Made by a program: the position numbers and the translations under genes. Below the pieces are notes generated by a model. That model was given only the letters and a program-made list of their open reading frames with translations. It was not told where the DNA came from and searched no databases. A DNA stretch of 64,000 bases from assembly GCA_009760855.2 (NCBI GenBank), contig WPIO01000058.1, forward strand, positions 1,464,001-1,528,000, in the 5' to 3' direction. Below, in pieces: positions 43,560-56,820 of this stretch (within the stretch, counting starts at the first letter, position 1; each line of letters begins with the position of its first letter). Source of the stretch: Cristatella mucedo (Eukaryota; Bryozoa; Phylactolaemata; Cristatellidae).

Positions 43560-46500
43560 AATCAGTTCATGTTTCGTGTTATTCAGCATAAAAGCCGACG
43601 CAATGAGGTAAGCAGCCAGTTGTGATTTCGGACTCAGAATCCTCAAATCGTCAACGCGAAAGTCCAATTTACATTGCATATAAGGCTAGACTCAGTTCAA
43701 AGTGCACCCTTACAATTCATGGCCGTTGCCGTGCACGTTCCTATGCAAGGCATAGCAATCGACTACGACGGTCCAAGCCAATACGGCAATCCACCGCAAT
43801 ACGGCTCTAAATGACCAGAGCGCATGTACTCGAAGCACTAATTGTGAGTGTACATTGTTTTACTCTTCAGTTATTGTGTAGTTGCACAATTTTACTACAA
43901 ATGCATGAAGCATTCTACAGCAATGCACTGCAATCGACTGCAATGGCCCAGGCCAGTGCCGCAATCAATCACATTTCGCTAAAATGCCTCGAAATTGGCT
44001 TCGCAATACTCAAATTCTGAGTAAATATTACAACGCACCCTGTTGCAGACTAAGTGCCGCAAGATCTATTAACTACGAGTTTCTCCCCTGAATAAGCCTA
44101 CTGTACACCCTCGCCCAGACGCCCTGTGGTTTTCCCCGAGAGATTAAACTAGCTATGTCTACTAAGCATAAGCTTGAAAAAACATACACAAGAACAGGAC
44201 TGACTGACCAACGACAGGCATACGAGGACTACTGTAGATCGTACCAATCGATCCTAGCAAAGGCCAAGTCTAGCTTCTATGAAAACATTTTTGAATCACA
44301 GATGCACAATCCAAAAATCCCGATATCGACGATCAACTATCTCCTCAATCACTCCCAGGTTAGCTCATTACCAAATGATCCTTGTGATGATATAGCAGAT
44401 CGTTACTCTAGCTTCTTCGTTAACAACATGGACAAAATGAGGGAGTCCATCCCTAAGATGGTAGCATATCCTCTGGAATGCTGTCCCTCAATTCCATGTA
44501 GCACCTCAATGTCTACATTTAAGAGCAGGTCACTAGTGACCACAAACTGAAGTTCATATCCCAATCAAAGAAGGCAACTAGTCCTTTGGACTCTATTCTC
44601 ACTCTCCTGCTTCTACGATGCATTAATCTACTGCTGCCATGCGTAACTAACATCATAAATATGTCATTAGCCTCATGTCATGTCCCAGCACCTTTCATAT
44701 CGGCTGTAGTCAGGCCACTACTCAAGAAAGCAACAATACACTAGAGAACTTGAGCAACTACCACTCAGTTTCCCTTCCATCGCACCTATCAAAGACACTG
44801 GAATGAGTCATGGCAGACCAGCTGAACTCATATTTTGAAACTTCAAACCTTGCTAGTAAGCTCCACTCTGGTTTTACAGCTACTCACCCCACAAAGCTCG
44901 CACTGCCTCGGGTGTACATTTACCTACCTTAGGAATTCAGACATAGGTAGATTATCTCGGCTTGTTTTGCTTGATCTTTTGGCAGCTTTTGATACTATCG
45001 ATCACTAAGTCCTTCTTGAGCGCCTCAAATCTCGCCTGCGCATCGAAGCACTGCTCTGCAACGGGTCATGTCCGATCTCAGTGGGAGACTCCAGAGTATT
45101 GATGTGAATGGACAAAGATCATTTGAGGAGCCCCTGAAATATGGGGTACCTCAGGGGTCCGTGCTAAGTCCGGTTCTTTCACAACACTCTTCCCCTCAGC
45201 AACGTGATTTCCATGCACAATCTAGGCTTTGACATCTGTACAGATGACACTCAATTTTACGCTTGCTTTGATCCCTCCCAGACTTCCAGCACGGTGAATT
45301 CTCTCTCCCCTACTGTACGTATTAAAGACATCCACACATGGATGGCAGCAACTTTTCCTCGACTGATGATAAAACCAGCCTACTAGTTATGGGCAAACCA
45401 AGTGTGATTCAGAAATTGGAAAGGCTGACGCTCATAGTCGGCTTTGACAGCATATATCTTGTTGAGTCTGCACGAAATCTAGGTGTCGCTCAAATGCTTA
45501 CAGCTGGAGCACAACTCTGCAGCTAGGCTTGTCTGTGGTGAGCGTCGGAGTTGCCACATCACACCACTTATCACCGATCAGCACTGGCTCTGAGTAGAGC
45601 AATGAATTGACTTTAAGGTTTTGTCACTCACTTTAGTCCATTCATTCTATGGCTCCAGCCTGCATATAAGATCTACTCCCCCAACAGGCAAAGTATTGTA
45701 CCACTAGCTTTTCGGAATCGAGATGTTTAATTATATCTCGTACAAACCTCAAATCCTTTGGAGACCATGATTTTAGTTCGTATGTTCCCAAAGCCTGGAA
45801 CTCACTTCCGACCTATGATACGACATCTCCTGACATGTCTCCATTTAAAAAAAAATTTAAAAAGGATATATTTATGACAGCTTTTAGCGAGTCCATGTGA
45901 TTCGACTTTTATTTCCTTAAGCTTGCAGGCACTTTGCATGCTGCCACAAACCAATCTAGCATGCTGACCCTGTGCATGTCACCCCTAACCATATTATTCT
46001 TCTTTTTTATTGAGCACACTACCACTTACCGTTCGATCGTGCTTTCTTTGTAGCAATTGCAAAGCACCTAGAAAGAGATTGCGTTCTCTAAGAGAGCTTT
46101 ATAAAAGCTATGATTATTATTATTATCTAGCCAATTGTGCTCGTAAAATCTCAGGCAATGCATCACAATCAACGGCAATAGCTCGGCTCGAAGTAGCAAT
46201 ACACTTCAATCCGTGGCAAATCGACTACTAATCGGTTTCGCTAAGCTCCATCTGTCATTGTATATAACACATCACTTTGTTCAAAGTGAAGCTACTTAAT
46301 TTTCAAGCTCTTTCGCTGGTTAATTGTCGACAATGCACAACAATGGCAGGGGCCAATACCGAAATCCACAGCCAATCGACGAGAATCAAATTATTATTCC
46401 ACATTACATCTCACTTCGTGCACATAATTTCAATTCATTATTTGAGTTTAATCTCGGGTGATGTATATCATTCGATGGCAGTGGCCCGGTGAAATGCGAC

Positions 46501-46790
46501 AATCCATTGTGATCTATCTTGAATCACCGTCAAATGGCTGAGTCAAGCTCAAACCTCTCCTACGTATCACAGCACTGTGCTAAAAGTAAAACCACATCCT
46601 TCCAATCAATCGCACGTGTACAAGCGAGAGTGGTGCAGCTAAGGCAATTAACGGAAATGGCCCGGCTTCTACGTTAACTCATGGCTACTCGAAGAGAAAT
46701 TGGGAGCGCCAAGCTCCAATTGTCATTCCACATTACGTTTACTGTGCGAGCAAGTTTGAGCTACGCGTCGCCAATGTCCACTCGCTTTCA
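43560..46790 (+). repeat. Diverged satellite-like array, about 170-bp period, split by LINE-A
   Basis: A core resembling CAATGGCCCGG recurs near 43757, 43930, 46165, 46340, 46478 and 46648, mostly 140-175 bp apart. Linking blocks such as TGTCATTCCACATTACATC and CTTTGTTCAAAGTGAAGC also recur. The LINE-A at 44080-46115 interrupts the array. Units are heavily diverged, so this is read by eye. Confidence 0.55.
44080..46115 (+). mobile_element. LINE-A copy, 5'-truncated, with 3' tail
   Basis: Plus strand: RQAYEDYCRSYQSILAKAKS (linker, open 44155-44550), RT motif 1-2 (44760-44830), FDTIDH relic near 44990, PLKYGVPQGSVLSPVL near 45135-45180, TDDTQFYACFDPSQ (45240) and KPSVIQKLERL. A deletion after ARNLGV (about 45486) and C-terminal relics follow, then the tail AGCACCTAGAAAGAGATTGC and GATTATTATTATTATC. 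The catalytic YADD reads TDD here. Pseudogene. Confidence 0.9.
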
Positions 46791-46805
46791 GTCTGATTAG
46801 AGTGG

Positions 46806-46995
46806 ATTACTAGGCCATGATAGGACAGGAGGTAAAGCGCTCGCTCTTCACGACCGAGGTTGTAGGTTCGAATCCTGCAGTTGAGCCATTCTTTATTTCC
46901 AACTGCACGCGGTAACGATAGACGATAGGGCTCTTCTGCCGCTATAAAACTGTGGTTGTTAAATCAGCTAAGAGTTTATTTTATTTTATTGTGGT
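46806..46995 (+). mobile_element. SINE-2-like copy
   Basis: GAGGTAAAGCGCTCGCTCTTC, CGACCGAGGTTGTAGGTTCG (B box GGTTCGAATCC), GATAGGGCTCTTCTGCCGC and GTTAAATCAGCTAAGAGTTT with a TTTTATTTTA tail. Confidence 0.82.
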
Positions 46996-46999
46996 GGAT

Positions 47000-47850
47000 T
47001 AAAGTAATTCGTCGAACCCAATGTATAACCGGAGGCGCGGTCAGTTAACCAGGCATTGGCTCACTAGAGGTCTAGCGGAGTGGCCGAAGGTAAGCCAGCA
47101 GCCTAAGCTTGGCGGTCTGGCAGTGGCTAGGCGGCGGCGTACTGCTTTGAGCGAGGTGTAGCGGGCCGTGGGTAAAAGTCCTTTGAGGCAAACACAACGC
47201 ACGAGCACTTAACCACTGGGCCAAACCAGGTAACTGTAGCTAGTCCTAGCTGGGGTCGCGCCGTAACAATGATGTAACAATAGCACACGAGACAAAAGCG
47301 TCTGGACAAACACGCCGACAAAAGTGCAAAATGATAGAAACTCCGACAAATGCTCGCATGACTAAAGCACGCAACTAAAATAATAATTTTTGTAAGTACA
47401 TACATTAATTGATTTAACCGGCTTTTTGTCTACCACATTAATTACTAATATACCTAAAAGAATCAGATATTGCGTAGTGCGGCTGGTGTGGAAATTACAA
47501 TAGTACTTGCAGTTTTGTCATGCATTAATAATGCAAGCTCTGAATCCTGCAAATATAATGCCATATTCTGAGAATTCCAGTCAGAATGCCTGTTCAACCC
47601 TCATTCCTGGAGCACAGCTAGTTGGATGCTCGTTTGATCTCGGAGAGAATCTTTGGCGCAAGGTTTAAGATTTCAATCTTGCAAAAATAACGTGACGACG
47701 AAATCGTGCGAAAGTCAAAATAGTTTTAGCTCTAGGCTCCGTTCCTATGACGGATTTTTCTGCTGACTGCCCTTCTCTAATAGCACTATTGATCAAAAGA
47801 AGACATACATTGGCTGAAAGCTAAGAGGTCACAGTGCAAATCCGAGGTTT
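47000..47850. other. Intergenic DNA, nothing recognised
   Basis: No coding motif or known repeat seen. A diverged SINE-1 relic is possible at 47150-47230 (CTTAACCACTGGGCCAAACC). Confidence 0.5.
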
Positions 47851-48007
47851 AATTTGTAACTGTATAATGTTTAGGGTCCTGCGAATAACTACAATACAGC
47901 TGCCATGTCCACAATAAAAGTGTGAACCCGGCGATTTAGATTCCAAAATATAAATTATAGTGTCACTGTCACTGTCACCCACCAAATTTTATGCAATTGC
48001 GCCTGAG

Positions 48008-48935
<928 letters not shown>

Positions 48936-49816
48936 CTATGCAAAATGCCCGGATCAACCAGCTTACGTGCACTTTCGAACGGCGATGCGGCTGCCATTTC
49001 CAAATAAAGCTTTGTGGAACTGTGGTTTTGGTTGCAAATTGTAGAGAGCCGTATTCCAGGTAAACCCACCACATTTTATGGAATTGCCTTTGAGCGTTCT
49101 CTCGTTATGGCCTCAAATGGCCCGAACCAGCCAGCCTCGCTAAATATTCAAACTGCGATACAGCTGCCATTTCCATAGTAGGTGCTGTAAAGCTGTGGTT
49201 TCGATTCAAAATTATAGAACAAGTTTTTTGGGTTTACCCACCTAATTTTATGACATTAGGTATACGTGTTATAATGCTATGACTTCCAATAATCCGGGTC
49301 GTCAGAGACCGCCGTATCAATATAGGGCGTTAGCTCGATCACATAGTGCCGCTGGGTAAACCGGGAACACTGTCCACGATAAGCAATCAAAACCGCAGTT
49401 TTTCGAGGCTTATTGATAAATTAGTAGCTTCATCGCAGCTCAAAAATGCAGAGTGGGACGGACCATTGCATGAGAGTGGGCAGGGGCTATAGCGTGAAAT
49501 GTGGTTTGTAAACACTGAACACTGTTTTTGATTACATGAAATCAAAACCCCCGTTGCTCGACGCTTGCTGCTGAAATGCCAACTGTATCGTAGTTCGATC
49601 ATATACAGAGGCTGGCTAATCCAGGCCATTGGAAGCCATAGCACGAGAACGCCCATGCGCTATGCCAATTGATTTGGTTGGTTAGCACGGAGCACAGCTA
49701 TCTATATTTCGGAATGAAAACCATGTCTTCGCGATGCCAATTGTGTAAATTACCGCTGCAGAGCAGTTCAGTTAAGTACGGAGGCTGGCTGGCCAAAGCG
49801 ATTGGAGACCAGAGCC

Positions 49817-50003
49817 CAGCGATTCTCAACATGTGGATCGCGATCCATTTGGGCGTTGAACGATCCTTTCACAGGGGTCGCCTAAGACCATCGCAAAACA
49901 CACGGTTCCACATTTTGCACATGATAATTTTGTGGTTGGGGGTCATCACAACATGGGGAACTTTATTAAAGGGTCGCGGCATTAGGAAGATTGAGAACCG
50001 CTG
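49817..50003 (+). mobile_element. SPIN-like non-autonomous hAT element (MITE), 187 bp
   Basis: Begins CAGCGATTCTCAAC and ends TTGAGAACCGCTG, near-perfect terminal inverted repeats. Internal blocks CCTTTCACAGGGGTCGCC, TAAGACCATCGCAAAACACA, TTGTGGTTGGGGGTCATCAC and TTAAAGGGTCGCGGCATTAG match, from memory, the ends of the SPIN non-autonomous consensus. Flanking octamers CCAGAGCC and CTAGGGTG agree at four of eight bases, with three of four differences transitions. That is compatible with an old 8-bp hAT target duplication but not proof. It sits inside a satellite unit. Confidence 0.85.
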
Positions 50004-50479
50004 CTAGGGTGTGACTAGGCACAATCGCATGTACTTTTGTTGGTTATCCTGGAGTAATCTCCTCAATAATTTTGAAGTCAAAACTTCTGTTGTGCAAAGC
50101 TTTTTGTGGAAATGGCAGCTGTATCGCAGTTCAACTATTTAGGGCCGCTATTTTTTGGCAAGGACATAAAAGGCCTGAAAACGCGAAAGCGCAATCGTGG
50201 TGGGTTAACCTGAAATACGGTTTTCTATAACTTGGAATGAAAACCGCAGTTGTGGGCAGCTTTTTTTGAAATAGCAGCTTTATCGCCGTTAGAATGTGTC
50301 AGTTGGCTGGCTGAACCGGGCCATTTTAGGTCATAGCGAAAGAAAGCGGAAGCACAATGCATGCAATTTGGTGTGTAAGCTTGTAACAACATTCCGTATA
50401 GTTTGAAATCAAAACCGCAGTGTTTTGATGTCTACAATCAGCCCTCTTCTTAACAGGCTCGACCTAGGAAAATTTGGCT

Positions 50480-51350
50480 AAACGAACTCGGCCACGGTCA
50501 AGGAAAACAGAATCGAAAATCAAAATGCATCGAAGAAAAATGTCAAAATCCGCATAGCAGTTGTCAGGGTTTAGAGGAAGAGGGAGTCGATGATCCTCCG
50601 GCTCCAGATCGTCGAACTCTTCCGCATCGTCTTCTCAATAGTAATCAGCGTACAGTGTTGCAATTACCAGCTTCTGTATGCCCAAAAATACTTTAAATTA
50701 TAGTATATGAATATAATATTATTTACTTACTCTTATTTATTTCTTTTATTACCTGTCATGTATTTTTTTTAATAACTCATGTACGTGTCTATGTCTCCGC
50801 CAGACCGTGTGATAGTATAACGTGCCATATACCATTCTCGACGCACGAACATTGGACTGACGATAGTAGCTCCGGTCCTTATCTATCTCGCAAGTCGGGG
50901 GCTGAGTGTATTTTGGGAAATGGGAGCTCTATTGCAGTGCATCGCAGTTACTCGTGGGAGCCGAATGTTTGTGCTCGCGTTCTCAACAACCTAGCACGGA
51001 ACAGTCAAGGCAGGAAATTGCCTTCAAGGAATAGAACACAACTTGAGCGCCTAATAAGAAAATAGGCCAACACAAATAGGCTGTCTGGACCGTTTCTTTT
51101 TAACTATATCATTTTAAAATATATTTAAAGCTGGCATTTATTTTCATATGACGTGATTTATGCTTATGTATTTAATTTTTATTATAAAATACTCTGATTA
51201 TGGATATATATTTAAACAATAATTCCTTAAGTTTTTTCTGCTACCTTGTCTGAGCGCTTTAGCCCTGAGCCCTTATGTCGTTGCCCTCTTTTGTTCGCAC
51301 GTTTTAGTCGTCCTGTATGCTATAATTGGGTTACCCCGACGGCGGCCGCG
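50480..51350. other. AT-rich intergenic DNA, nothing recognised
   Basis: No long frames or recognised repeats. A GGAGCTCTATTGCAGTGCAT block near 50930 may be an outlying satellite relic. Confidence 0.45.
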
Positions 51351-51360
51351 TGCAAAAAAC

Positions 51361-51515
51361 TGGTAATATAATGTAACGCATCTCCGTCCGAAACTCCAAA
51401 AAGCCACAAAGATTATGTCGGTGTTACGTTGGAGAGTTTTTTAAAGCGCACTCGCAGCCTATCAGCGGCTTTCACTGCGCATTCACTAGCCAACAGACTT
51501 CGTCTCACAGACCTG
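51361..51515 (-). mobile_element. LINE-B 3' end fragment
   Basis: TAATGTAACGCATCTCCGTC, CAAAGATTATGTCGGTGTTA and AGCCAACAGACTTCGTCTCA match the LINE-B 3' end on the minus strand. Only about 150 bp remain. Confidence 0.83.
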
Positions 51516-51997
51516 GCGCTTCCGATGGCGGCTAAAGAATAGCGGATGCAACTCCGGCGGACGCGCAGACTGCGGAAGAGCACGGCAGCAATTAAGAACT
51601 CACTTCAATGAAACCAAGTAGGCGCCCTCAAATGTAGACCCGTCTATTCCATAGCTGCCTGCTCCAAAGCGTGCTCCTGCGGCCACAGTTTACTGGTATG
51701 TAAGCCGGATGCTCGTCAGCCATATCATAAATGCCAAGATAGTATTATTAGAGGGTTCGAACTAAACCGACTAAGAACCGGCTATGTGATAATCTGTTAT
51801 TGGGCTACGCTACAAGCGACAGATGCATAATAGCGAGTGAGCTGCGCCCCAGGTTTGTGCCACGCAATTGAGTGGTACTGCGGGCAGCGATTCGGAAATT
51901 TTGAATGCGATGTATGGTGCGGGACGTCTTTAGCCTGTCGTGCCTGTAAATTAGTCCGGTTTATAAATTAGATGCAGAATCTGTATATCACGGTATA

Positions 51998-52145
51998 TGT
52001 GCAATTCATTTGTATAGCACCCCAAGAGAACTTGATCTCTATTCAGGCCCTGCACGTATGCCTCGGAACTCGAGCCAGAACCTCAGCCGGACCTTGGTCT
52101 TGGGGCGGGCATCTTAACCGCTTGACCGAACCAGCTCGGCACGGA
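51998..52145 (-). mobile_element. SINE-1
   Basis: Minus strand: GTGCAATTCATTTGTATAGC, GAGAACTTGATCTCTATTC, GGAACTCGAGCC, GACCTTGGTCTTGGGGCGGG, CTTAACCGCTTGACCGAACC, AGCT head. Confidence 0.9.
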
Positions 52146-52539
52146 CTACAAGTGCGCTAATGAAGGCAGCAGGCTTAAAATATTTCTGCTGTAAATCGTG
52201 AAGATTTCAACGTTAATCAGATGACCATTGTGGTATATGTGTAGACTGTGAATAAAAATCCATTTACTAGAATAGAGAAACCGATGTGGGGCTTAAGAAA
52301 CCAGAGTTTTAAGATTGTACACGTGGCCATTGAAATGGCTACCGTTAAATCGAATGTAGTTTGTATCTGGGACTTGAATGAAGACGTGAAGAATGACGTG
52401 GTCGTTATCGCTATGCCGTATATAGCCCCTTCGCCGCCCGCGACAATTGTAACTTGTTTCGAAACTACTATTGTGCAAAGTGTTGATGTTATGGAATGGT
52501 GATCTGCTGATGATGGAGAAGATTTTTTCTACTCTGCGA

Positions 52540-55390
52540 TAAATCGTAATGATAATAACAATAATAATAATGCACTTGATAAAGCGCCCTCAGAAAACTC
52601 AATCTCTCTCTAGGCACTTTACATTTGCTGCAAAGTAAAATGCAATTGAATAGTGAGTTATATCATACTTGATAAACAAACAAAATGAATACAATGGTTA
52701 GGGGTGACATGCACAGGGTCAGCATGCAAATGTGGTTAGTGGCAGCATGCACAGTGTCATCACTCATAAGCACATCAAGGACGAATCACAGGGACCCTAT
52801 AAATGCTTTCCTAAATAGGTGTGTTTTAAAGTTCTTTTAAACGTGGTCAAGCCAGGCAATGTTCTGACGCAGGTCGAGAGGGTGTTTCAGGCTTTGGGAG
52901 CATGCGAACTAAATGTATGGTCTCCAAAGGATATGAGGTTTGTACGAGGTTTTTGTAGACTGTTGGATTCCGAAAAGCAAGTAGTACGATGCTTGGCCTG
53001 ATGGGGGAGTATATCTAATAGATAGGCTAGAGCCAAAGAATGAAGTGACCTAAAAGTGAGCGACAAAACCTTGAAGTCAATCCGTTGCTTGACTGGTAGC
53101 CAGTGCAGGTCGGCGAGAAGTGGTGTGATGTGGCAACTGCGATGCTCACCAAAAACAAGCCTAGCTGCCGAGTTTTGCACCAGCTGTAATTGCCTGATTG
53201 CACGTGCCGGTAGGCCAGTAAGCAGTGAGTTACAGAAGTCAAGACGGGTTGTCACAAATGCATGGACTAACGTAGACTTGGTATCCTTAACTAAACAAGC
53301 CCAATTTTTAGCAATGTTATGTAGCTGAAAGTAGGCAGACTTGATTGTGGAGCTGATGTGGTTGTCTAACGAGAGGTCCCTTTGGAACACGACACCTAGA
53401 TTTCAAGCTGATTCAACAGGAGATATGCAGCCAGAGCCAGTTTTGTGGGTCAGCCTTTCCAATTTCTGAATCACACTTGGTTTGCTCAAAATTACTAAGT
53501 TAGTTTTATCATCGTTTAGTTTTAGAAAATTTGCTCCCATCCATATGCTGATGTCATCAATACATGCAGCAAGTGAGTTGACAGAATTCGTGGTGCTCGA
53601 ACGCTGGGAGGGATCATAGCAAAGGTACAACTGAGTGTCATCCGCATTGAAGTGAAATCCTGAGCCGTGATGGCACACTGGGTAAGGCGTTTGCTTTCAC
53701 GACCTCGGTCCCGAGGTCGTGGGTTCGATTCCTGAGGTGGGCGATGCTTTAACGCCACTGCAAGCGGTGGTGATAGGCGTAAAGGCTCTTCTGCCGCTAT
53801 ACAAAAAGAGGCTGTTTAATCAGCTAGTATTAATTATTAATTAATTATTAATTAATGATTAATTAATTAATAATTAAATTCTAGACTATGCTTGGCAATC
53901 ACACCAGCAAGAGGGAGAGTATGAACCGTGAAAAGAACCGGACCTAGCCTGGACCCCTGAGGTACCCTATATTTCAGAGGTACCTCGGATGATCTTTGTC
54001 CATTCGCGTCAATACTCTGGAATCTCCCAATGAGATAGGACCTGAACCATTGCAGAGCAGTGCCAGTGATGCCCAGGAAAGATGAGAGGCGCTAAAAAAG
54101 AACTTTGTGATCGATAGTATCAAAAGCTGCCGAAATATCAAGCAAAACAAGCAGAGATACTCTACCTATGTCTGCATTCCTAAGTAGGTCGCTGTACACC
54201 GTAAGCAATGCTGACTCTATGGAGTGATTAGCTCTAAAGCCAGACTGGAACTGACTAGCATGGTTTGAAGTTTTATTATATGAGTCCAGCTGGTCTGCCA
54301 CAACCCGTTCCAGTGTCTTTGATAGGAAAGGTAGAAGGGAGACTGAGCGGTAGTTGTTAAAGTTCTCTTGGTCTAGTGTCGCTTTCTTGAGAAGTGGCCA
54401 GACTACAGCTTTTTTGAAAGGTTCTGGAGCATGACCTGAGGCTAATGACATATTAATGATGTTAGTTATGCATGGCAGCAGCAGATCGATGCAACGTAGG
54501 AGCAGGACAGTGGGAATATGGTCCAGAGGACTTGTTGTCTTCTTTTATTGGATACGAACTTCAGGATGAGATCACTAGTGACCTGCTTAAATATAGGCTT
54601 TGAGGTACTGCCAGGAATTGGGGAACAGCATTCTAGGGGGGGGGATGTTTTCATCGCAAGGATGGACTCCCTGATCTTGTCTATCTTCTGCACAAAGAAT
54701 CAAGAGAAGCGATCGGCTAGATCATTACAAGGATCCTCAGGTAAGGAGCTAATCTGGGAGCGGTTGAGGATTGAGGAGATGGTTGATCGTCAGCATCAGC
54801 ATTTTTGGATTGTGCATCTGTGATTCAAAAGTGTTTTTAGAGAAGCTAGACTTGGCCTTTGCTAGGATCAATTGGTACGACCTACAGTAGTCTTCATATG
54901 CCTGTAGGTGGACAGCCAGTCCTGATTTTTTGTATGCTTATTTAAGCTTTCGCTAAGGAGACCTGGCTAGTTTAATGTGTGTGGTAAACCATAGGCCGTC
55001 TGGGCGGGGGCGCACATTGGGCTTAGTCAGAGGTGCAAACTCTTTGAGCGTGTCAGCTAGTGTCGTGTTGTAGCGATCTACCAATGATGACAGATCAGAG
55101 GGATGACTGAGCAGCAGAGGCGAAGCCGACATTCTCGCACGTACACCATCGATTTCAATGGTTTCGAGGTTTCGCGATTCACTGATTATTTTAGAGGAGG
55201 AGGTGGGCACACACTGTAGATTAAATGAGGTCGGCATGTGGTCAGATAAGCAGGATTTCATAATCAATTGGTGATGGCAAAGTGCAGTTGTATGAGAAAA
55301 TCTGGTTGAGTGTGTGACCCTTGTTGAGACTAGGGCCATGCACATGAGCCACAAGAGACAATGAGTCAGTCAATTCACGATGCGAGTCGT
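52540..55390 (-). mobile_element. LINE-A copy, long, interrupted by SINE-2
   Basis: Minus strand: (ATT)n tail, the stem-loop block and 3' UTR, then the RT C-terminal half in one 167-codon frame (53390-52887: SARLVFGEHRSCHITPLLAD, LHWLPVKQRIDFKVLS). The palm is at 53678-53403 (FNADDTQLYLCYD) and 54451-54092 (VLLDISAAFDTIDHKVLF). A linker (54693-54466) and the end of the endonuclease (55354-54953, with SDHMPTSFNL) follow. A SINE-2 at 53664-53875 splits the palm. It is 5'-truncated near 55390. Confidence 0.92.
53664..53875 (+). mobile_element. SINE-2 inserted in LINE-A
   Basis: Full head GAGCCGTGATGGCACACTGG (A box TGGCACACTGG), GGTCGTGGGTTCGATTCCTG with a perfect B box GGTTCGATTCC, GTAAAGGCTCTTCTGCCGC, AATCAGCTAG, and an expanded ATTAATTA-rich tail. 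AAATCCT before and AAATTCT after look like a 7-bp target duplication with one change. Confidence 0.92.
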
Positions 55391-55530
55391 GTGAGAGCTG
55401 GAAGCTCTTTTTAGGCGCTCAATGAGACCCCTGCTTCATAGACGATTTGACAATGCCCTCATATAGCTACGTGCCTTACATGAAGCATTACGACTACGGA
55501 GACGATATCTCCTCGTCCATTGCCGGGCAT

Positions 55531-55638
55531 CTCCTTGTCTATGCCCTTGTCTATCATCATGTCTATCTCCTTATCTATATTCTTTTCTAGCTCCTTGTCT
55601 ATTCTCTTGTCTATCTACTTGTCTATCTCATTGTCTAT
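55531..55638. repeat. Minisatellite, nine exact-length 12-bp units
   Basis: Nine units in perfect 12-bp register, consensus CTCCTTGTCTAT, with 0-5 differences each. It lies about 140 bp beyond the 5' end of the LINE-A copy. Confidence 0.92.
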
Positions 55639-55639
55639 G

Positions 55640-56630
55640 TGCTTGTACGTTTTGACGACGACTCCTAGCTTTTAGTTCAATCGGGGAAGCTTACCTCATT
55701 CTGATTTATCATTATGCCTAGCGCCAACATTCGTCTTGAAAGATTCCGTTGACTTTGAATCTTTGTGAATTCAATGCCGCGATCTTTGCCTGTCTGTATA
55801 TCAACTAGCTTCCTTCGTTTGTCTGCGACCATGCTACGCGTGCTGTATTTGCACGTCGTAAAACCTTCGTGCTCCGATTGGAAACAAGGTGATAGGGCAC
55901 TGACTGCTCCGTGAAAATCCGCCACGATTTATTTAGTGCCCCTCAGATTTTATAACCCGCATGCTATAAAATTGAATGAAATACCGACAAGGCTAGATCG
56001 GCAAGATGATGACAGGGGTGAATCTGAAAATTTGTAAGCTGCAAAAGTACAGGCACCGGTTCCGGAAGGTGTGCTCCTTCTTGCCCCCTATCTGGCTTCT
56101 CGTTTTCTATTTTATTCGAAGGTTTGAAATATATATGAAGACTAGAGCTTACTTCCTGTGGACTCGCTCTGCTGAGTCGTATTAGAATTACACGTCTGGT
56201 GCCCGTCCCTCCCTGTAGTACTGGACGCCATCTTGACGGAAGGACGGACGGACTTTCTCGGTTAGGTAGTAGAGGTAGCGTCGTCGCAAAAGGCACTCAC
56301 CAGTCACCATCCCAGTGAGGTGCTAGTTACTGGAAAGTCCGAGGGTTCTGGAGACGCATCGAAGCCAAGCCTGTTGGTGCATCAGCTGATATTAATGAAG
56401 GTGAAAATAATACAGTTACGGCGACAACGATGAAGAAGTCAACTAACATTTCTCATTACTTACTTATGTTAGAGCCTGTGGAGATGGCAAAGACGACCTG
56501 AGGAAAATTAAAAGAGACCGCTATAACGATATGTTTGATGGTTTCTGAAAATTTCTCAATATGTTCCTTTATTATCCTGGCCAAGGAGGGCAACAATTTA
56601 GAGGGGAAACAAAAACCTTTTCGTTCTTCA
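55640..56630. other. Intergenic DNA, nothing recognised
   Basis: Frames at 55925-55677 and 56296-55964 (minus) have no motifs. Confidence 0.45.
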
Positions 56631-56647
56631 TGAGTTGGATTATAAAA

Positions 56648-56820
56648 ATAAAAAATACGAGCTGATTTAGCAGCCTTTTTTGTATAGCGACAAAAGAGCC
56701 TTTACGGCTATCACCACCGCTTGCAGCGGCGATACAAAATCCCCACCACAGGATTCAAATCCACGACCTCGGGACCTAGGTCGTGAAAAGCAACCACCTT
56801 ACCTAGTGTGCCATCACGGA
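56648..56820 (-). mobile_element. SINE-2 with target-site duplication
   Basis: Minus strand: AGCTGATTTAGCAGCC, AAGAGCCTTTACGGC, CACAGGATTCAAATCCACGA, TAGTGTGCCATCACGG. It is flanked by ATTATAAAA (within 56637-56647 and 56818-56828), a 9-11 bp direct duplication typical of LINE-driven insertion. Confidence 0.92.

Noticed and set aside
53664-53745. tRNA gene
   Set aside because: The A and B boxes belong to a SINE-2 head; the fold lacks a proper acceptor stem and the copy carries a SINE body and tail.
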